Shown: piece by piece, positions 15,970 through 25,234 of the stretch
Layout of the letters: every line of letters begins with the position of its first letter
Position numbering within the stretch: the stretch's first letter is position 1
NCBI RefSeq assembly: GCF_030542965.1
Contig: NZ_JAUAOA010000024.1
Span: 1 to 57,680 of the forward strand
DNA from: Azotosporobacter soli
GTDB taxonomy: Bacteria; Bacillota; Negativicutes; SG130
Direction: 5' to 3'
DNA length: 57,680 bases
Position numbers and translations under genes: made by a program
Notes under the pieces: generated by a model
What the model was told of the DNA's origin: nothing
Databases searched by the model: none
The model's input: the letters and a program-made list of their open reading frames with translations, nothing else

Positions 15970-17475
15970 ATGATTGACATTCGTGATCGTGTGCGCAACA
16001 GTGCGTTGCATGCAAAAATTGTGAGTGCAGAAGAAGCTGCAGCCGTCATCAAACCAGGTATGAATATCGGAACCAGCGGGTTTACTCCGGCTGGCTATCC
16101 TAAGGCAGTGCCGTTGGCATTGGCTGAACGGATGAAAAAAGAGCCGTTCCAGATTAATCTCTGGACAGGCGCATCTGTTGGTAAGGAATTGGACGGCGCA
16201 CTCGCTGCCGTTAACGGCATCCACAAACGGATGCCTTATCAAACGAACTCGGAACTGCGCAATGCTTTAAACAGCGGCGGCGTAGAGTATTTCGACGTTC
16301 ATTTAAGCGAATCGGCTCAACTGTCCCGTTACGGGCATCTGGGCGGCAAAGTGGATGTAGCGATCGTGGAGGCCTGCGCCATCACGGAAGAAGGGCATAT
16401 CATCCCGACCACCTCGATGGGCAATACGGCTTCCTTTGTACAAAGCGCCGACATTGTCATCGTTGAAGTAAACGTTTCGCAGCCGTTGGCGCTGGAAGGC
16501 ATGCACGACGTGTACGTGCCGCTTGATCCTCCCCATCGGCAGCCGATTCCCATTGTAAAAGTAGATGACCGTATCGGGACGCCTTATATTCCTTGTGGCC
16601 TCGATAAGATCAAATATATCGTCCCCTGCGATATCGGCGACGATGTGCGTGATTTTGCTCCGATCGATGAACATTCCAAGGTCATGTCCGAGCTGATCAT
16701 TGACTTCTTTAAAAATGAAATCAAAGAAGGACGTTTGCCGAAGAATCTTTTACCGCTGCAATCCGGCGTCGGTTCCGTCGCCAATGCGGTCGTGACTGGT
16801 TTCGTCAACTCCGATTTCACCGATTTGGAAGTGTACACCGAAGTTATTCAAGACGGTATGCTTGACCTGGCAGATGCCGGTAAGCTGAAATTTGCCTCAG
16901 GCACGTCGTTCTCGCCGTCGCCGGCTGGTTTGAGCCGCCTTTATGAAAACATTGACGTTTATCGCGAAAAGATGATGCTGCGTCCGCAAGAAATCGCCAA
17001 CAGCCCCGAGATTGCTCGGCGCATCGGCATCATTGCGATGAATACCGCGATTGAGTTTGACATTTTTGGTCATGTCAACTCGACGCATATCATGGGAACG
17101 AAGATGATGAATGGTATCGGCGGCAGCGGCGACTTTGCTCGTAACGCTTACCTGACTTGCTTCTTTACCACGTCGACAGCCAAAAACGGTGCGATTTCCT
17201 CGATCGTCCCGATGTGTTCGCATTTCGATCACACCGAGCATGATACCGATATTTTCGTTACCGAGATTGGCTTGGCGGATGTTCGCGGCTTGAGCCCGAG
17301 AGAACGCGCCAGAGCGATCATTAATAACTGCGCTCATCCGGATTATCGGCCGATGCTGCTTGATTATCTGGAAAGAGCCGAAGCGGCGACCAAGAAAGCC
17401 CATACGCCGCATCTGCTTGATGAAGCCCTATCCTGGCATGTCCGGTTCAAAGAAACCGGCACCATGAAGAAATAA
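15970..17475 (+). CDS. Acetyl-CoA hydrolase/transferase family: succinate (propionyl-CoA) CoA-transferase
   Basis: A 501-aa class I CoA-transferase of the Cat1/ScpC/AarC type. The catalytic glutamate is in VYTEVIQDGMLDLAD near residue 290, and the acyl-CoA loop is MGTKMMNGIGGSGDFARNAYL near 375-395. Position before the mutase genes suggests it moves CoA from propionyl-CoA to succinate, closing the succinate-to-propionate cycle. Acetate as donor or acceptor is also possible, since sequence cannot distinguish these. The GGAGG ribosome-binding site lies 10-14 bases upstream. Confidence 0.9.
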   Translation: MIDIRDRVRNSALHAKIVSAEEAAAVIKPGMNIGTSGFTPAGYPKAVPLALAERMKKEPFQINLWTGASVGKELDGALAAVNGIHKRMPYQTNSELRNALNSGGVEYFDVHLSESAQLSRYGHLGGKVDVAIVEACAITEEGHIIPTTSMGNTASFVQSADIVIVEVNVSQPLALEGMHDVYVPLDPPHRQPIPIVKVDDRIGTPYIPCGLDKIKYIVPCDIGDDVRDFAPIDEHSKVMSELIIDFFKNEIKEGRLPKNLLPLQSGVGSVANAVVTGFVNSDFTDLEVYTEVIQDGMLDLADAGKLKFASGTSFSPSPAGLSRLYENIDVYREKMMLRPQEIANSPEIARRIGIIAMNTAIEFDIFGHVNSTHIMGTKMMNGIGGSGDFARNAYLTCFFTTSTAKNGAISSIVPMCSHFDHTEHDTDIFVTEIGLADVRGLSPRERARAIINNCAHPDYRPMLLDYLERAEAATKKAHTPHLLDEALSWHVRFKETGTMKK

Positions 17476-17502
17476 GTGTAAGTGAAGGAGGACTTTAAAT
17501 CC

Positions 17503-19149
17503 ATGAGCAATGATTCTTTAAAGGAAAAACTGGCGGCGTATGACGCCAAAGTCCAAAAAGCCTGTGCAAAATTCCCTGAGCGGGGCAACCTGCCTGCAAA
17601 GCGGATCTACACTCCGCTTGACATCGCAGACAATGACTATCTGCGCGACCAGGGCTTCCCGGGTGAATATCCGTTCACGCGCGGCGTGCAACCTACCATG
17701 TATCGCGGTCGTTTCTGGACGATGCGTATGTATGCCGGTTTCTCGACTGCAGAAGAGTCCAACAAGCGTTATCGCTATCTGATCGAGTCCGGTGCGACCG
17801 GCCTGTCTTGCGCTTTCGACTTACCGACGCAAATCGGCTATGACTCCGATGATGTCATTTCCGAAGGCGAAGTTGGTAAAGTCGGCGTTGCAATTGATTC
17901 GCTGGCCGATATGGAAATGCTGTTTGATCAAATCGATCTGGGCAAAGTATCCACCTCGATGACGATCAATGCACCGGCTTCCGTACTGTTGGCTATGTAC
18001 ATTGCTGTTGCTGAGAAGCAAGGCGTCACCGCCGATAAGCTGAACGGCACGATTCAAAATGACATCCTGAAAGAGTATGCGGCGCGCGGCACTTACATCT
18101 TCCCGCCGAAGCCTTCCATGCGTCTGATCACGAACATTTTCGAATTCTGCTCCAAAGAAGTGCCGAATTGGAATACCATTTCCATTTCCGGTTACCATAT
18201 CCGCGAAGCCGGTTCCACGGCTGCGCAGGAAATTGCCTTCACGATTGCTAACGGCATCGCGTATGTTGATGCTGCAATCAAGGCTGGCCTTGGCGTTGAT
18301 GATTTTGCCGGTCGTCTCTCTTTCTTCTGGAATGCACACAACAACGTGCTGGAAGAAGTTGCGAAATTCCGTGCATCCCGTCGCGTATGGGCAAAAGTCA
18401 TGAAAGAGCGTTTCGGCGCTACCAATCCGAAGTCCTGGATGCTTCGCGTGCATACCCAAACCGCAGGTTCGATGCTGACTGCGCAACAGCCGGAAAACAA
18501 CGTTGTTCGCGTTGCTTTGCAAACAGCCGCTGCCGTTTTGGGCGGAACCCAGTCCCTGCATACCAACTCCAAGGATGAAGCGTTGGCTCTGCCGACGGAA
18601 GCATCCGTACAGGTTGCTTTGCGTACGCAACAGATCGTCGCTTATGAAAGCGGTCTGGCCGATGTTATCGATCCGCTGGCCGGCTCTTACTATGTAGAAG
18701 CGCTGACCAATGAAATCGAAGCAGAAGCTTGGGATTACATCAAGAAAATTGACGACATCGGCGGCGCCGTCGTTGCCATCGAAAAAGGCTATGTCCAAAA
18801 AGAAATTCAAGACAGCGCTTACAAATGGCAGAAAGAAGTCGAAAACAATGACCGCGTTATTGTTGGCGTCAATAAATTCCAAGTGGAAGAAAAAGCACCG
18901 GAAGGTCTGCTGCGCGTAGATGCTTCGGTAGGCGTTGGCCAGAAGAAGAAATTGGCCGATCTGCGTGCAAAACGCGACAATGCAGCAGTCGACAAGGCTT
19001 TGGCTGCATTGGAAGCGGCTTGTAAAGATGAGTCTGTCAACCTGATGCCGGTAATCCTGGCAGCGGTTAAAACGTATGCAACCTTGGGCGAAATTTGTGG
19101 CGTAATGCGTAAGGTGTTCGGCGAATACCAAGCGCATGTCAGCCTGTAA
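17503..19149 (+). CDS. Methylmalonyl-CoA mutase, catalytic (large) subunit
   Basis: A 548-aa TIM-barrel subunit that interconverts succinyl-CoA and (R)-methylmalonyl-CoA with adenosylcobalamin. Substrate-tunnel motifs are [16 protein letters not shown] near 65-80, [15 protein letters not shown] near 108-122 and [17 protein letters not shown] near 228-244. It lacks the C-terminal B12-binding domain, which the next gene encodes, so the enzyme is the split type. The ATG at 17503 has AAGGAGGAC upstream; the upstream in-frame ATG (17482) overlaps that ribosome-binding site. Confidence 0.96.
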   Translation: MSNDSLKEKLAAYDAKVQKACAKFPERGNLPAKRIYTPLDIADNDYLRDQGFPGEYPFTRGVQPTMYRGRFWTMRMYAGFSTAEESNKRYRYLIESGATGLSCAFDLPTQIGYDSDDVISEGEVGKVGVAIDSLADMEMLFDQIDLGKVSTSMTINAPASVLLAMYIAVAEKQGVTADKLNGTIQNDILKEYAARGTYIFPPKPSMRLITNIFEFCSKEVPNWNTISISGYHIREAGSTAAQEIAFTIANGIAYVDAAIKAGLGVDDFAGRLSFFWNAHNNVLEEVAKFRASRRVWAKVMKERFGATNPKSWMLRVHTQTAGSMLTAQQPENNVVRVALQTAAAVLGGTQSLHTNSKDEALALPTEASVQVALRTQQIVAYESGLADVIDPLAGSYYVEALTNEIEAEAWDYIKKIDDIGGAVVAIEKGYVQKEIQDSAYKWQKEVENNDRVIVGVNKFQVEEKAPEGLLRVDASVGVGQKKKLADLRAKRDNAAVDKALAALEAACKDESVNLMPVILAAVKTYATLGEICGVMRKVFGEYQAHVSL

Positions 19150-19168
19150 AGCGGTAGGAGGGACTACG

Positions 19169-19561
19169 ATGGAAAAACGTGTTCGTATATTAGTTGCAAA
19201 ACCTGGCCTGGACGGCCATGATCGTGGCGCGAAGGTTGTTGCCCGCGCTCTGCGTGACGCTGGCTTTGAGGTTATCTATACCGGCCTGCGTCAGACTCCG
19301 GAACAAATTGCCGAAGCGGCGCTGCAAGAAGACGTAAATGTTGTTGCACTGAGCCTGCTTTCCGGCGCGCATCCGCATCTGTTCCCGCGCATTGTGGAAC
19401 TGGTTCGCGGCAAAGGCATGAAAGATGTGCTGATCATCGGCGGCGGCGTAATTCCTGACAGCGATATCCCGGCTCTCAAAGCAGCCGGCGTATCCGAAGT
19501 CTTCACGCCGGGTACCCCGACCGGAGCCATCATCGAGTACATCAAGAAAAACGTACAATAA
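19169..19561 (+). CDS. Methylmalonyl-CoA mutase, cobalamin-binding (small) subunit
   Basis: A 130-aa Rossmann-like B12-binding domain. It has the base-off/His-on motif [10 protein letters not shown] near residues 14-23 (DxHxxG), then [10 protein letters not shown] and IGGGVIP. It supplies the cobalamin for the preceding barrel subunit. The ATG at 19169 follows GGAGGG. The same layout of separate catalytic and B12 subunits occurs in archaea and several Firmicutes. A strong hairpin (19590-19611) follows. Confidence 0.96.
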   Translation: MEKRVRILVAKPGLDGHDRGAKVVARALRDAGFEVIYTGLRQTPEQIAEAALQEDVNVVALSLLSGAHPHLFPRIVELVRGKGMKDVLIIGGGVIPDSDIPALKAAGVSEVFTPGTPTGAIIEYIKKNVQ

Positions 19562-19589
19562 ACTGACCGAGCAAAGCGTGTCATTGTGC

Positions 19590-19611
19590 GGTCCGGCCAT
19601 CTGGCCGGACC
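19590..19611 (+). other. Perfect 9-bp stem-loop between mutase and meaB genes
   Basis: GGTCCGGCC-ATCT-GGCCGGACC, flanked by GC bases that extend the helix with a bulge. There is no T run, so it is unlikely to be an efficient terminator. It may be an mRNA-stability or processing element within the operon. Confidence 0.6.
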
Positions 19612-19639
19612 CGCAATTGCATAAGGTGGTGCAGTCAAC

Positions 19640-20590
19640 ATGAAACTTGTCGAAGAATTATTGGCCGGCAACCGCCTGGCCCTGTCTCGGGCGATCACTG
19701 CGGTAGAAAATGAGTATGAAGAAGCGGTTGCGATTATGCAGCAGTTGTATGCTCATACCGGACGAGCGCATGTCATCGGCATTACCGGACCTCCGGGCGC
19801 TGGTAAGAGTACGTTGACGGATAAAATGGCCAAGGCGTATCGTCGTCAGGGTAAGACCGTAGGCATTGTCGCCGTAGACCCGACCAGTCCTTTTTCGGGC
19901 GGCGCTATTTTAGGCGACCGGATTCGGATGAATGACTTGACGCTTGATGAAGGCGTCTTCATTCGCAGTATGGGAACGCGGGGCAGTCTCGGCGGATTGT
20001 CGAGAAAGACGTCAGAGACCGTCAAAATCATGGATGCGGCGGGCAAAGATGTCATCTTGATTGAAACCGTCGGCGTCGGACAATCGGAAGTCGATATCGT
20101 CAAATCGGCGGACACCGTTCTGGTCGTCATGGTACCGGGTTTAGGCGATGATATCCAGGCGATTAAAGCGGGCATTTTGGAAATCGGCGACATTTTCGTT
20201 TTGAATAAGGCGGATCTTGATGGCGCCGACCGACTGAATGTTGAGCTGGAAATGATGCTGGATATGAACCAGACGATGCTCGACTGGCGACCTCCGGTCA
20301 AGAGGGTTGTAGCCAGCCGAAGCGAAGGCATCGATGAATTACTGGATTCCGTCGCCGAATATACGGCGTGGGCCAAAGAAGCCGATCAGTTTGAACTGCG
20401 GCGTCATGGCCGGACAAAGACCGAACTTTTAAATATGCTAGATCAGGAAATGGGACGCTTTGTGCGTCAACGTCTCGATCGTTACGGCAGTTTGGAAGAA
20501 TTGGTCGCCAGTATTGAACGACGGGAGAAGGATCCCTATTCCGTAGTCAATATGATCGTAGCCGATGTGCTGCGTGAAGTGAAGGTTTGA
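19640..20590 (+). CDS. meaB: Methylmalonyl-CoA mutase-associated GTPase MeaB (ArgK family)
   Basis: A 316-aa G3E-family P-loop GTPase that loads and protects the cobalamin cofactor of the mutase. The Walker A motif is GPPGAGKST near residue 50. Switch regions include VDPTSPFSGGAILGDRIRM (near 79-97) and ETVGVGQSEVD (near 140-150), and NKAD near 192 gives guanine specificity. It lies directly after the mutase genes. Older annotations call this family ArgK (arginine transport kinase), which the context argues against. Confidence 0.95.
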   Translation: MKLVEELLAGNRLALSRAITAVENEYEEAVAIMQQLYAHTGRAHVIGITGPPGAGKSTLTDKMAKAYRRQGKTVGIVAVDPTSPFSGGAILGDRIRMNDLTLDEGVFIRSMGTRGSLGGLSRKTSETVKIMDAAGKDVILIETVGVGQSEVDIVKSADTVLVVMVPGLGDDIQAIKAGILEIGDIFVLNKADLDGADRLNVELEMMLDMNQTMLDWRPPVKRVVASRSEGIDELLDSVAEYTAWAKEADQFELRRHGRTKTELLNMLDQEMGRFVRQRLDRYGSLEELVASIERREKDPYSVVNMIVADVLREVKV

Positions 20591-20602
20591 GGAGGACTGA
20601 AT

Positions 20603-21010
20603 ATGTTTAAGACACTGAAAGTGGATCATATCGGCATTGCCGTGAAAGATCTGGATCAAGCTAAGAAGTTTTACAGCGAGATGCTGGGCATGGAAATCAT
20701 GGGCGAAGAAACCGTTGAACAACAAAAAGTTCGCGTTTGCTTTATCCCTTGCGGCGACAGCGAGATCGAACTGCTCGAGTCTACGTCTCCGGACGGCCCG
20801 ATTGCCAAGTTCATCGAGAAAAACGGTGAAGGCATCCAACATTTGGCCATTCGCGTCGACAATGTCGAAAATGCACTGGCCGATCTGAAAGCCAAAGGCG
20901 TGCGCCTGATCGACGAGACTCCTCGTTACGGCGCTGGCGGTGCGCAAATCGCATTTGTTCATCCGAAAGCTACCGGCGGCATTCTGCTGGAACTGTCCGA
21001 ACGCAAATAA
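20603..21010 (+). CDS. mce: Methylmalonyl-CoA epimerase
   Basis: A 135-aa vicinal-oxygen-chelate (glyoxalase-fold) protein that interconverts (R)- and (S)-methylmalonyl-CoA. The N-terminal [20 protein letters not shown] has the metal-binding His. [12 protein letters not shown] near residue 75 and the C-terminal GGILLELSE provide the other ligands (His, Glu). It is needed between mutase and decarboxylase. A GGAGGACTG ribosome-binding site lies 12 bases after the meaB stop. Confidence 0.95.
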   Translation: MFKTLKVDHIGIAVKDLDQAKKFYSEMLGMEIMGEETVEQQKVRVCFIPCGDSEIELLESTSPDGPIAKFIEKNGEGIQHLAIRVDNVENALADLKAKGVRLIDETPRYGAGGAQIAFVHPKATGGILLELSERK

Positions 21011-21056
21011 TTTTTGCAACTCATATTTTTAAGTGGAATGTTGTTGGAGGTGTATC

Positions 21057-22586
21057 ATGTCAACCGTTCAAGAACGCATTGAAGACCTGAAAAAACGGCA
21101 GGAAAAGATCATGCAAGGCGGCGGCCAAAAGCGGATCGACAAGCAGCATGCTACCGGCAAGCTGACTGCCCGTGAACGGGTCGAATTATTACTCGATCCG
21201 AATACCTTTGTTGAACTGGATCAGTTCATCACGCATCGTTGCACCAATTTTGACATGGCTTCGGTCGAAGCTCCGGGCGAAGGCGTTGTAACCGGCTACG
21301 GCACGGTCAATGGTCGCTTGGTCTATGTATTCGCACAAGACTTCACCGTCGTCGGCGGTTCGCTTGGCGAAATGCATGCGGCTAAAATCATCAAGGTACA
21401 AAACCTGGCAATGAAGATGGGCGCACCTGTCATCGGCCTTAACGATTCGGGCGGAGCCCGGATTCAAGAAGCGGTCGATGCATTGGCCGGTTATGGTAAG
21501 ATTTTCTACAATAATACTATGGCTTCGGGTGTGATTCCGCAGATCTCCGTCATCATGGGACCTTGCGCAGGCGGCGCGGTATATTCGCCGGCTCTGACGG
21601 ATTTCATCTACATGGTGAAAAACACCAGCCAAATGTTTATTACCGGTCCGCAGGTTATCAAGTCGGTAACGGCTGAAGAAGTTACCGCTGAAGCGCTTGG
21701 CGGAGCGATGACTCACAACACGACGTCCGGCGTCGCTCATTTCGTAGCGGAAAACGACCAGGACTGCCTGGAGCAAATCCGTTTGCTGCTCAGCTATCTG
21801 CCTAGCAACAATCTGGAAGGTGCACCGTCTGCTCCTGCGACGGATGATCCGAACCGCATGGAAGAGTCGTTGGTGACTCTCTTACCGGATAATCCGAACC
21901 AACCGTACAATATGAAAGACGTCATCACAGCGATTGTCGATGATGGTCAATATTATGAATCTCAGCCGTTTTTTGCTCAAAACATGATCACTTGTTTTGC
22001 CCGGTTTGATGGTCAGACCGTAGGAATCATCGCCAATCAGCCGTCTGTTATGGCCGGTTGCCTGGATATCGATGCTTCTGATAAATCGGCCCGCTTCATT
22101 CGTTTCTGCGACGCATTCAACATTCCTCTCTTGAATCTGGTTGATGTACCGGGCTTCCTGCCTGGCGTAAGCCAAGAGTATGGCGGCATTATCCGTCATG
22201 GCGCGAAAATGTTGTATGCTTATTCGGAAGCGACCGTACCTAAGATCACCGTCATTACCCGTAAGGCATACGGCGGTTCTTACCTGGCAATGTGTTCGCA
22301 AGATTTGGGCGCGGATCAGGTCTTGGCCTGGCCGACTGCCGAAATTGCGGTCATGGGACCTGCAGGTGCGGCAAACATCATCTTTAGGGGAGACCCCGAA
22401 GTAAAGGCAAAAACAGAAAAGTACATCGAAGAGTTCGCGACTCCCTACAAAGCAGCCGAACGCGGCTTTGTCGATCAAGTCATCGAACCGCAAGAAACCC
22501 GTCCTCGTATCATTACCGCTCTGAGCATGCTGGCCAGTAAGCGGGAACAGCGGCCCCAGAAGAAACACGGCAATATTCCGCTGTAG
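21057..22586 (+). CDS. mmdA: Methylmalonyl-CoA decarboxylase, alpha (carboxyltransferase) subunit
   Basis: A 509-aa carboxyltransferase of the acyl-CoA carboxylase family. It moves the carboxyl group of (S)-methylmalonyl-CoA onto biotin, releasing propionyl-CoA. The N-terminal half has [19 protein letters not shown] near 135-153 and [13 protein letters not shown] near 170-182. The C-terminal half has [23 protein letters not shown] near 370-392 and [11 protein letters not shown] near 404. The ATG at 21057 with GGAGG is preferred over an in-frame upstream ATG. Epsilon-like and biotin-carrier genes follow. The membrane beta subunit, needed for Na+ pumping, is not in this window. Confidence 0.92.
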   Translation: MSTVQERIEDLKKRQEKIMQGGGQKRIDKQHATGKLTARERVELLLDPNTFVELDQFITHRCTNFDMASVEAPGEGVVTGYGTVNGRLVYVFAQDFTVVGGSLGEMHAAKIIKVQNLAMKMGAPVIGLNDSGGARIQEAVDALAGYGKIFYNNTMASGVIPQISVIMGPCAGGAVYSPALTDFIYMVKNTSQMFITGPQVIKSVTAEEVTAEALGGAMTHNTTSGVAHFVAENDQDCLEQIRLLLSYLPSNNLEGAPSAPATDDPNRMEESLVTLLPDNPNQPYNMKDVITAIVDDGQYYESQPFFAQNMITCFARFDGQTVGIIANQPSVMAGCLDIDASDKSARFIRFCDAFNIPLLNLVDVPGFLPGVSQEYGGIIRHGAKMLYAYSEATVPKITVITRKAYGGSYLAMCSQDLGADQVLAWPTAEIAVMGPAGAANIIFRGDPEVKAKTEKYIEEFATPYKAAERGFVDQVIEPQETRPRIITALSMLASKREQRPQKKHGNIPL

Positions 22587-22601
22587 GAAAGGTGGAAAAA
22601 C

Positions 22602-22748
22602 ATGAGCGTCAATGCAAAAGGTGTAAGTCCAGAAGTGGTAGCCGTCATCATGGCTGCCGTCCAGCAAATGCTGGGTTCCAGCTTTCAAGCTGTGACTGTC
22701 AGACGCGCCAGTGAAGTGTGGACTGTCGCTGGTCGTCAAAACGCGTAA
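22602..22748 (+). CDS. Small decarboxylase subunit (epsilon/delta C-terminal-like)
   Basis: A 48-aa protein, MSVNAKGVSPEVVAVIMAAV at its N-terminus and ending TVRRASEVWTVAGRQNA. The SPEVVAVI...W-x-x-x-GR pattern is that of the epsilon subunit of Veillonella methylmalonyl-CoA decarboxylase, which equals the C-terminal part of the delta subunit. It has no membrane helix. It has an AGGTGG ribosome-binding site and sits between the alpha and biotin-carrier genes. It probably stabilises the complex or joins alpha to the biotin carrier. Confidence 0.8.
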   Translation: MSVNAKGVSPEVVAVIMAAVQQMLGSSFQAVTVRRASEVWTVAGRQNA

Positions 22749-22789
22749 CACTTTTTAAAAACAGAAAACGTTGTGGAGGTATTATTGTC

Positions 22790-23173
22790 ATGAAAAAATT
22801 TAATATCACAGTAAACGGCACTGCTTACCAGGTTGAAGTGGAAGAAGTAAAGGAAGCAAAGGCCGCTCCGGCTGCTAAAGCGGCAGCTCCTGCTGCGAAA
22901 GCAGCAGCTCCGGCTCCTGTCGCCGCTGCTGCTCCTGCAGCTGCTGAAGTTGGCGCAGGCGATACCCCTGTAACTGCTCCGATGCCTGGCAAGATCATCA
23001 AAGTTGTAGCCGAAGCCGGCAAGGCGATCAAAAAAGGCGACGTAATCATGATCCTCGAAGCCATGAAAATGCAAAACGAAATTACCGCACCGGTCGATGG
23101 CACTGTGAAGTCCATCAATGCCGCAGCGGACCAAGGCGTTAAGGGTGGAGACATCCTCGCGGTAATAAAGTAA
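22790..23173 (+). CDS. mmdC: Biotin carboxyl carrier subunit of methylmalonyl-CoA decarboxylase
   Basis: A 127-aa biotin carrier. An N-terminal segment (about 20 aa) leads into a long Ala/Pro/Lys-rich flexible linker (about residues 23-55). The biotinyl domain has the target lysine in EAMKM near residue 90. The linker lets biotin swing between the carboxyltransferase and the decarboxylating or acceptor site. The ATG at 22790 follows GGAGG. Last gene before a strong terminator. Confidence 0.93.
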   Translation: MKKFNITVNGTAYQVEVEEVKEAKAAPAAKAAAPAAKAAAPAPVAAAAPAAAEVGAGDTPVTAPMPGKIIKVVAEAGKAIKKGDVIMILEAMKMQNEITAPVDGTVKSINAAADQGVKGGDILAVIK

Positions 23174-23182
23174 AAAAATCAC

Positions 23183-23216
23183 AATCGTGCAATTGAAAAA
23201 TTGCACGATTTTTTTC
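23183..23216 (+). terminator. Intrinsic terminator of the propionate operon
   Basis: A 12-bp perfect stem AATCGTGCAATT/AATTGCACGATT with GAAA loop, followed by TTTTTT. Confidence 0.95.
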
Positions 23217-23227
23217 TGCTTACGACA

Positions 23228-23256
23228 TTGACAGACCATAGGTCGATTAGTATACA
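23228..23256 (+). promoter_or_regulatory. Promoter of the rnf operon
   Basis: TTGACA (23228-23233) and TATACA (23251-23256) have 17-base spacing. A second possible promoter, TTGACT (23364) and TAAATT (23388) with 18-base spacing, lies closer to the first gene. Confidence 0.65.
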
Positions 23257-23276
23257 ATGAAGAAGGCGAAATAAAG

Positions 23277-23302
23277 ATATTGTGTACGTAAATTCACAAT
23301 AT
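23277..23302 (+). promoter_or_regulatory. Operator-like inverted repeat ATATTGTG-N10-CACAATAT
   Basis: A perfect 8-bp inverted repeat just downstream of the rnf promoter start region. Its TTGTG...CACAA core recalls the Rex site, but the spacing is two bases longer than the canonical 18-mer, so assignment to Rex is uncertain. Confidence 0.45.
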
Positions 23303-23447
23303 TGCGATAGTTCGCCTCTGCTTACGAACAATAAGAGGAAGCAAGTTTTAATTTTGAAAAGCATTGACTGAATGTAGTAATTTGTTGTAAATTGTAGATG
23401 TGTGACGAATTTGATAAAAGGCCTTGAGATGGAGAGGAGGTGCTTGT

Positions 23448-23873
23448 GTGGAGAAAGTACAGGAAGGTATTGTTCTGGAACTTTTGCCGGATGGAACGGC
23501 TAAAGTGAAGACGAGCAGACATAACGACTGCGAAAATTGCGGGGCATGTCCTGGAAACTCTGCTATGGTGCTAACGGCCAGAAACCCTCTTGGGGCAAAA
23601 CCAGGGCAGCAGGTAGCGATTGAAATTAAAGAAGTCAATATGCTAAAGGCTGCTTTTATTGTTTATATGCAGCCGCTCTTGGCCGCGTTCTTGGGTTCTC
23701 TGGCGGGCTGGTGGCTCGCGGAAAAATGGGGTCTGGCATTGCTGACTCTACAGATTTTGGGAGGGGTACTTGGTTTTGCCTTAGCGATAGGGTACGTCAA
23801 GTATTTTGATATAAGCTCCAAAACCAATGTTAGTATGCAGCCGGTGATCACGGATATTCTGTCGAACCGGTAA
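23448..23873 (+). CDS. SoxR-reducing system protein RseC/MucC family
   Basis: A 141-aa membrane protein. An N-terminal soluble domain has a cysteine cluster, CENCGACPG near residues 26-34, and is followed by two membrane helices (about residues 70-90 and 98-115). RseC-family proteins are linked to Rnf/Rsx complexes, where they are thought to help reduce or assemble Fe-S targets. Position immediately before rnfC supports that. GTG at 23448 with GAGGAGG upstream is the likely start; an ATG at 23424 lies before the ribosome-binding site. Confidence 0.85.
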   Translation: MEKVQEGIVLELLPDGTAKVKTSRHNDCENCGACPGNSAMVLTARNPLGAKPGQQVAIEIKEVNMLKAAFIVYMQPLLAAFLGSLAGWWLAEKWGLALLTLQILGGVLGFALAIGYVKYFDISSKTNVSMQPVITDILSNR

Positions 23874-23903
23874 GGCATTCAATGTTTTAAGAGGGGTGAA
23901 ATT

Positions 23904-25223
23904 ATGGCAAAGAGCTTTCGCGGGGGCGTACACCCTGACGATCGCAAACGGTACACGGCAACTAAGGCAATCGAGGTGGCTCCGGTACCGGTGAAAGTCA
24001 TCATTCCGACCCGGCAGCACATCGGCGCGCCCTGTGCACCGGTTGTAACCGTCGGAGATTTGGTAAAAAAAGGTCAGGTTATTGCTGAGGCTCAGGCCTT
24101 CGTATCGAGTCCGATCCATGCGTCTACTTCCGGCAAGGTGGTAGAGATTGCGGATTATCCGCATTCGGTCTTTGGCTCCTGTGTTGCAATCGTGATTGAG
24201 AGCGATGGACAGGATGAATGGCTGGAAGGACTGCCGCTTGATCGGCAGTGGAAAGCGATGGAAGCGGATGAAATCAAGGATGCGATCCGCCAGGCCGGTT
24301 TGGTCGGCATGGGGGGAGCTACGTTCCCGACGCATGTAAAAATGGCGCCGCCGCCCGATAAGTCTATCGACACATTTATCTTGAATGCGGCCGAATGTGA
24401 GCCGTATCTGACCGCGGATCATCGCGCGATGCTCGAGTATACCGAAAAAATCGTGACCGGCATGCAGATTGCAATGAAAGCGCTCGGCGTCAAACGCGGT
24501 ATTGTCGGCGTTGAGGAGAACAAGCCGGATGCGATTGCAGCGATGCAAAAAGTCTGCGGCGTAGTCGGTATTGAAGTGATGCCGCTCGAGACAAAGTATC
24601 CGCAAGGCGCGGAAAAAACGTTGATCCATGTCATTACCGGCAAAGAAGTGCCGTCTGGTGCATTGCCGATGGATGTCGGCGTTGTCGTGCAAAATGTCGG
24701 TACGGCGATTGCGATTGCCGATGCGGTAGAACGCGGCATTCCCCTGATCGAGCGCGTCACGACGGTTACAGGTGCGGCGATTGCCGAACCGAAAAACCTG
24801 CTGCTCAGAGTGGGCGATACGTTCAGCAATGCAATTGCGATGTGCGGCGGCTTTAAAGAAGAACCGATGAAGGTTATTGCCGGCGGCCCGATGATGGGTA
24901 TGGCGCAGTCAAATATTGAGGCGCCGATCATGAAAGGTACGTCCGGTATTCTTGCACTTACAGCGGCCGATGTCAATCCTGGAGTGGAACGACCCTGTAT
25001 CCGCTGCGGCCGTTGCGTTGAAGCTTGCCCGATGGGCTTGATTCCGAGTATGCTGAGCATTCTCGGCGAGCGAGGCGCGTATCCGGTTGCGAAGGAAGAA
25101 TATGATCTGCTGGATTGTGTAGAATGCGGTTCCTGTGTTTACGTCTGTCCGGCAAAACGCAATATCGTACACTATATTAAATTGTCCAAAGCCCAAAATG
25201 CGGCGATGGCGGCGAAAAAATAG
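23904..25223 (+). CDS. rnfC: Rnf complex subunit RnfC (NADH-binding, Fe-S)
   Basis: A 439-aa peripheral subunit that oxidises NADH with a NuoF-like flavin site. The NADH/FMN loop is GLVGMGGATFPTHVK near residues 132-146. Two 4Fe-4S motifs lie near the C-terminus (CIRCGRCVEACP near 367-378 and CVECGSCVYVCP near 406-417). The N-terminal PTRQHIGAPCAPVVTVGD segment is typical. First of the six rnf genes, in the order C-D-G-E-A-B known from Acetobacterium and Clostridium. Confidence 0.97.
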   Translation: MAKSFRGGVHPDDRKRYTATKAIEVAPVPVKVIIPTRQHIGAPCAPVVTVGDLVKKGQVIAEAQAFVSSPIHASTSGKVVEIADYPHSVFGSCVAIVIESDGQDEWLEGLPLDRQWKAMEADEIKDAIRQAGLVGMGGATFPTHVKMAPPPDKSIDTFILNAAECEPYLTADHRAMLEYTEKIVTGMQIAMKALGVKRGIVGVEENKPDAIAAMQKVCGVVGIEVMPLETKYPQGAEKTLIHVITGKEVPSGALPMDVGVVVQNVGTAIAIADAVERGIPLIERVTTVTGAAIAEPKNLLLRVGDTFSNAIAMCGGFKEEPMKVIAGGPMMGMAQSNIEAPIMKGTSGILALTAADVNPGVERPCIRCGRCVEACPMGLIPSMLSILGERGAYPVAKEEYDLLDCVECGSCVYVCPAKRNIVHYIKLSKAQNAAMAAKK

Positions 25224-25234
25224 GAGGGAACGAC

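Noticed and set aside
17821-19137. 438-aa minus-strand open frame within the mutase gene
   Set aside because: Shadow of the strongly conserved catalytic subunit caused by codon bias; no start signal or homology visible.
23281-23299. Calling the rnf palindrome a canonical Rex site
   Set aside because: TTGTG and CACAA halves are present but the spacing is two bases longer than the 18-base consensus; kept as an unassigned operator.
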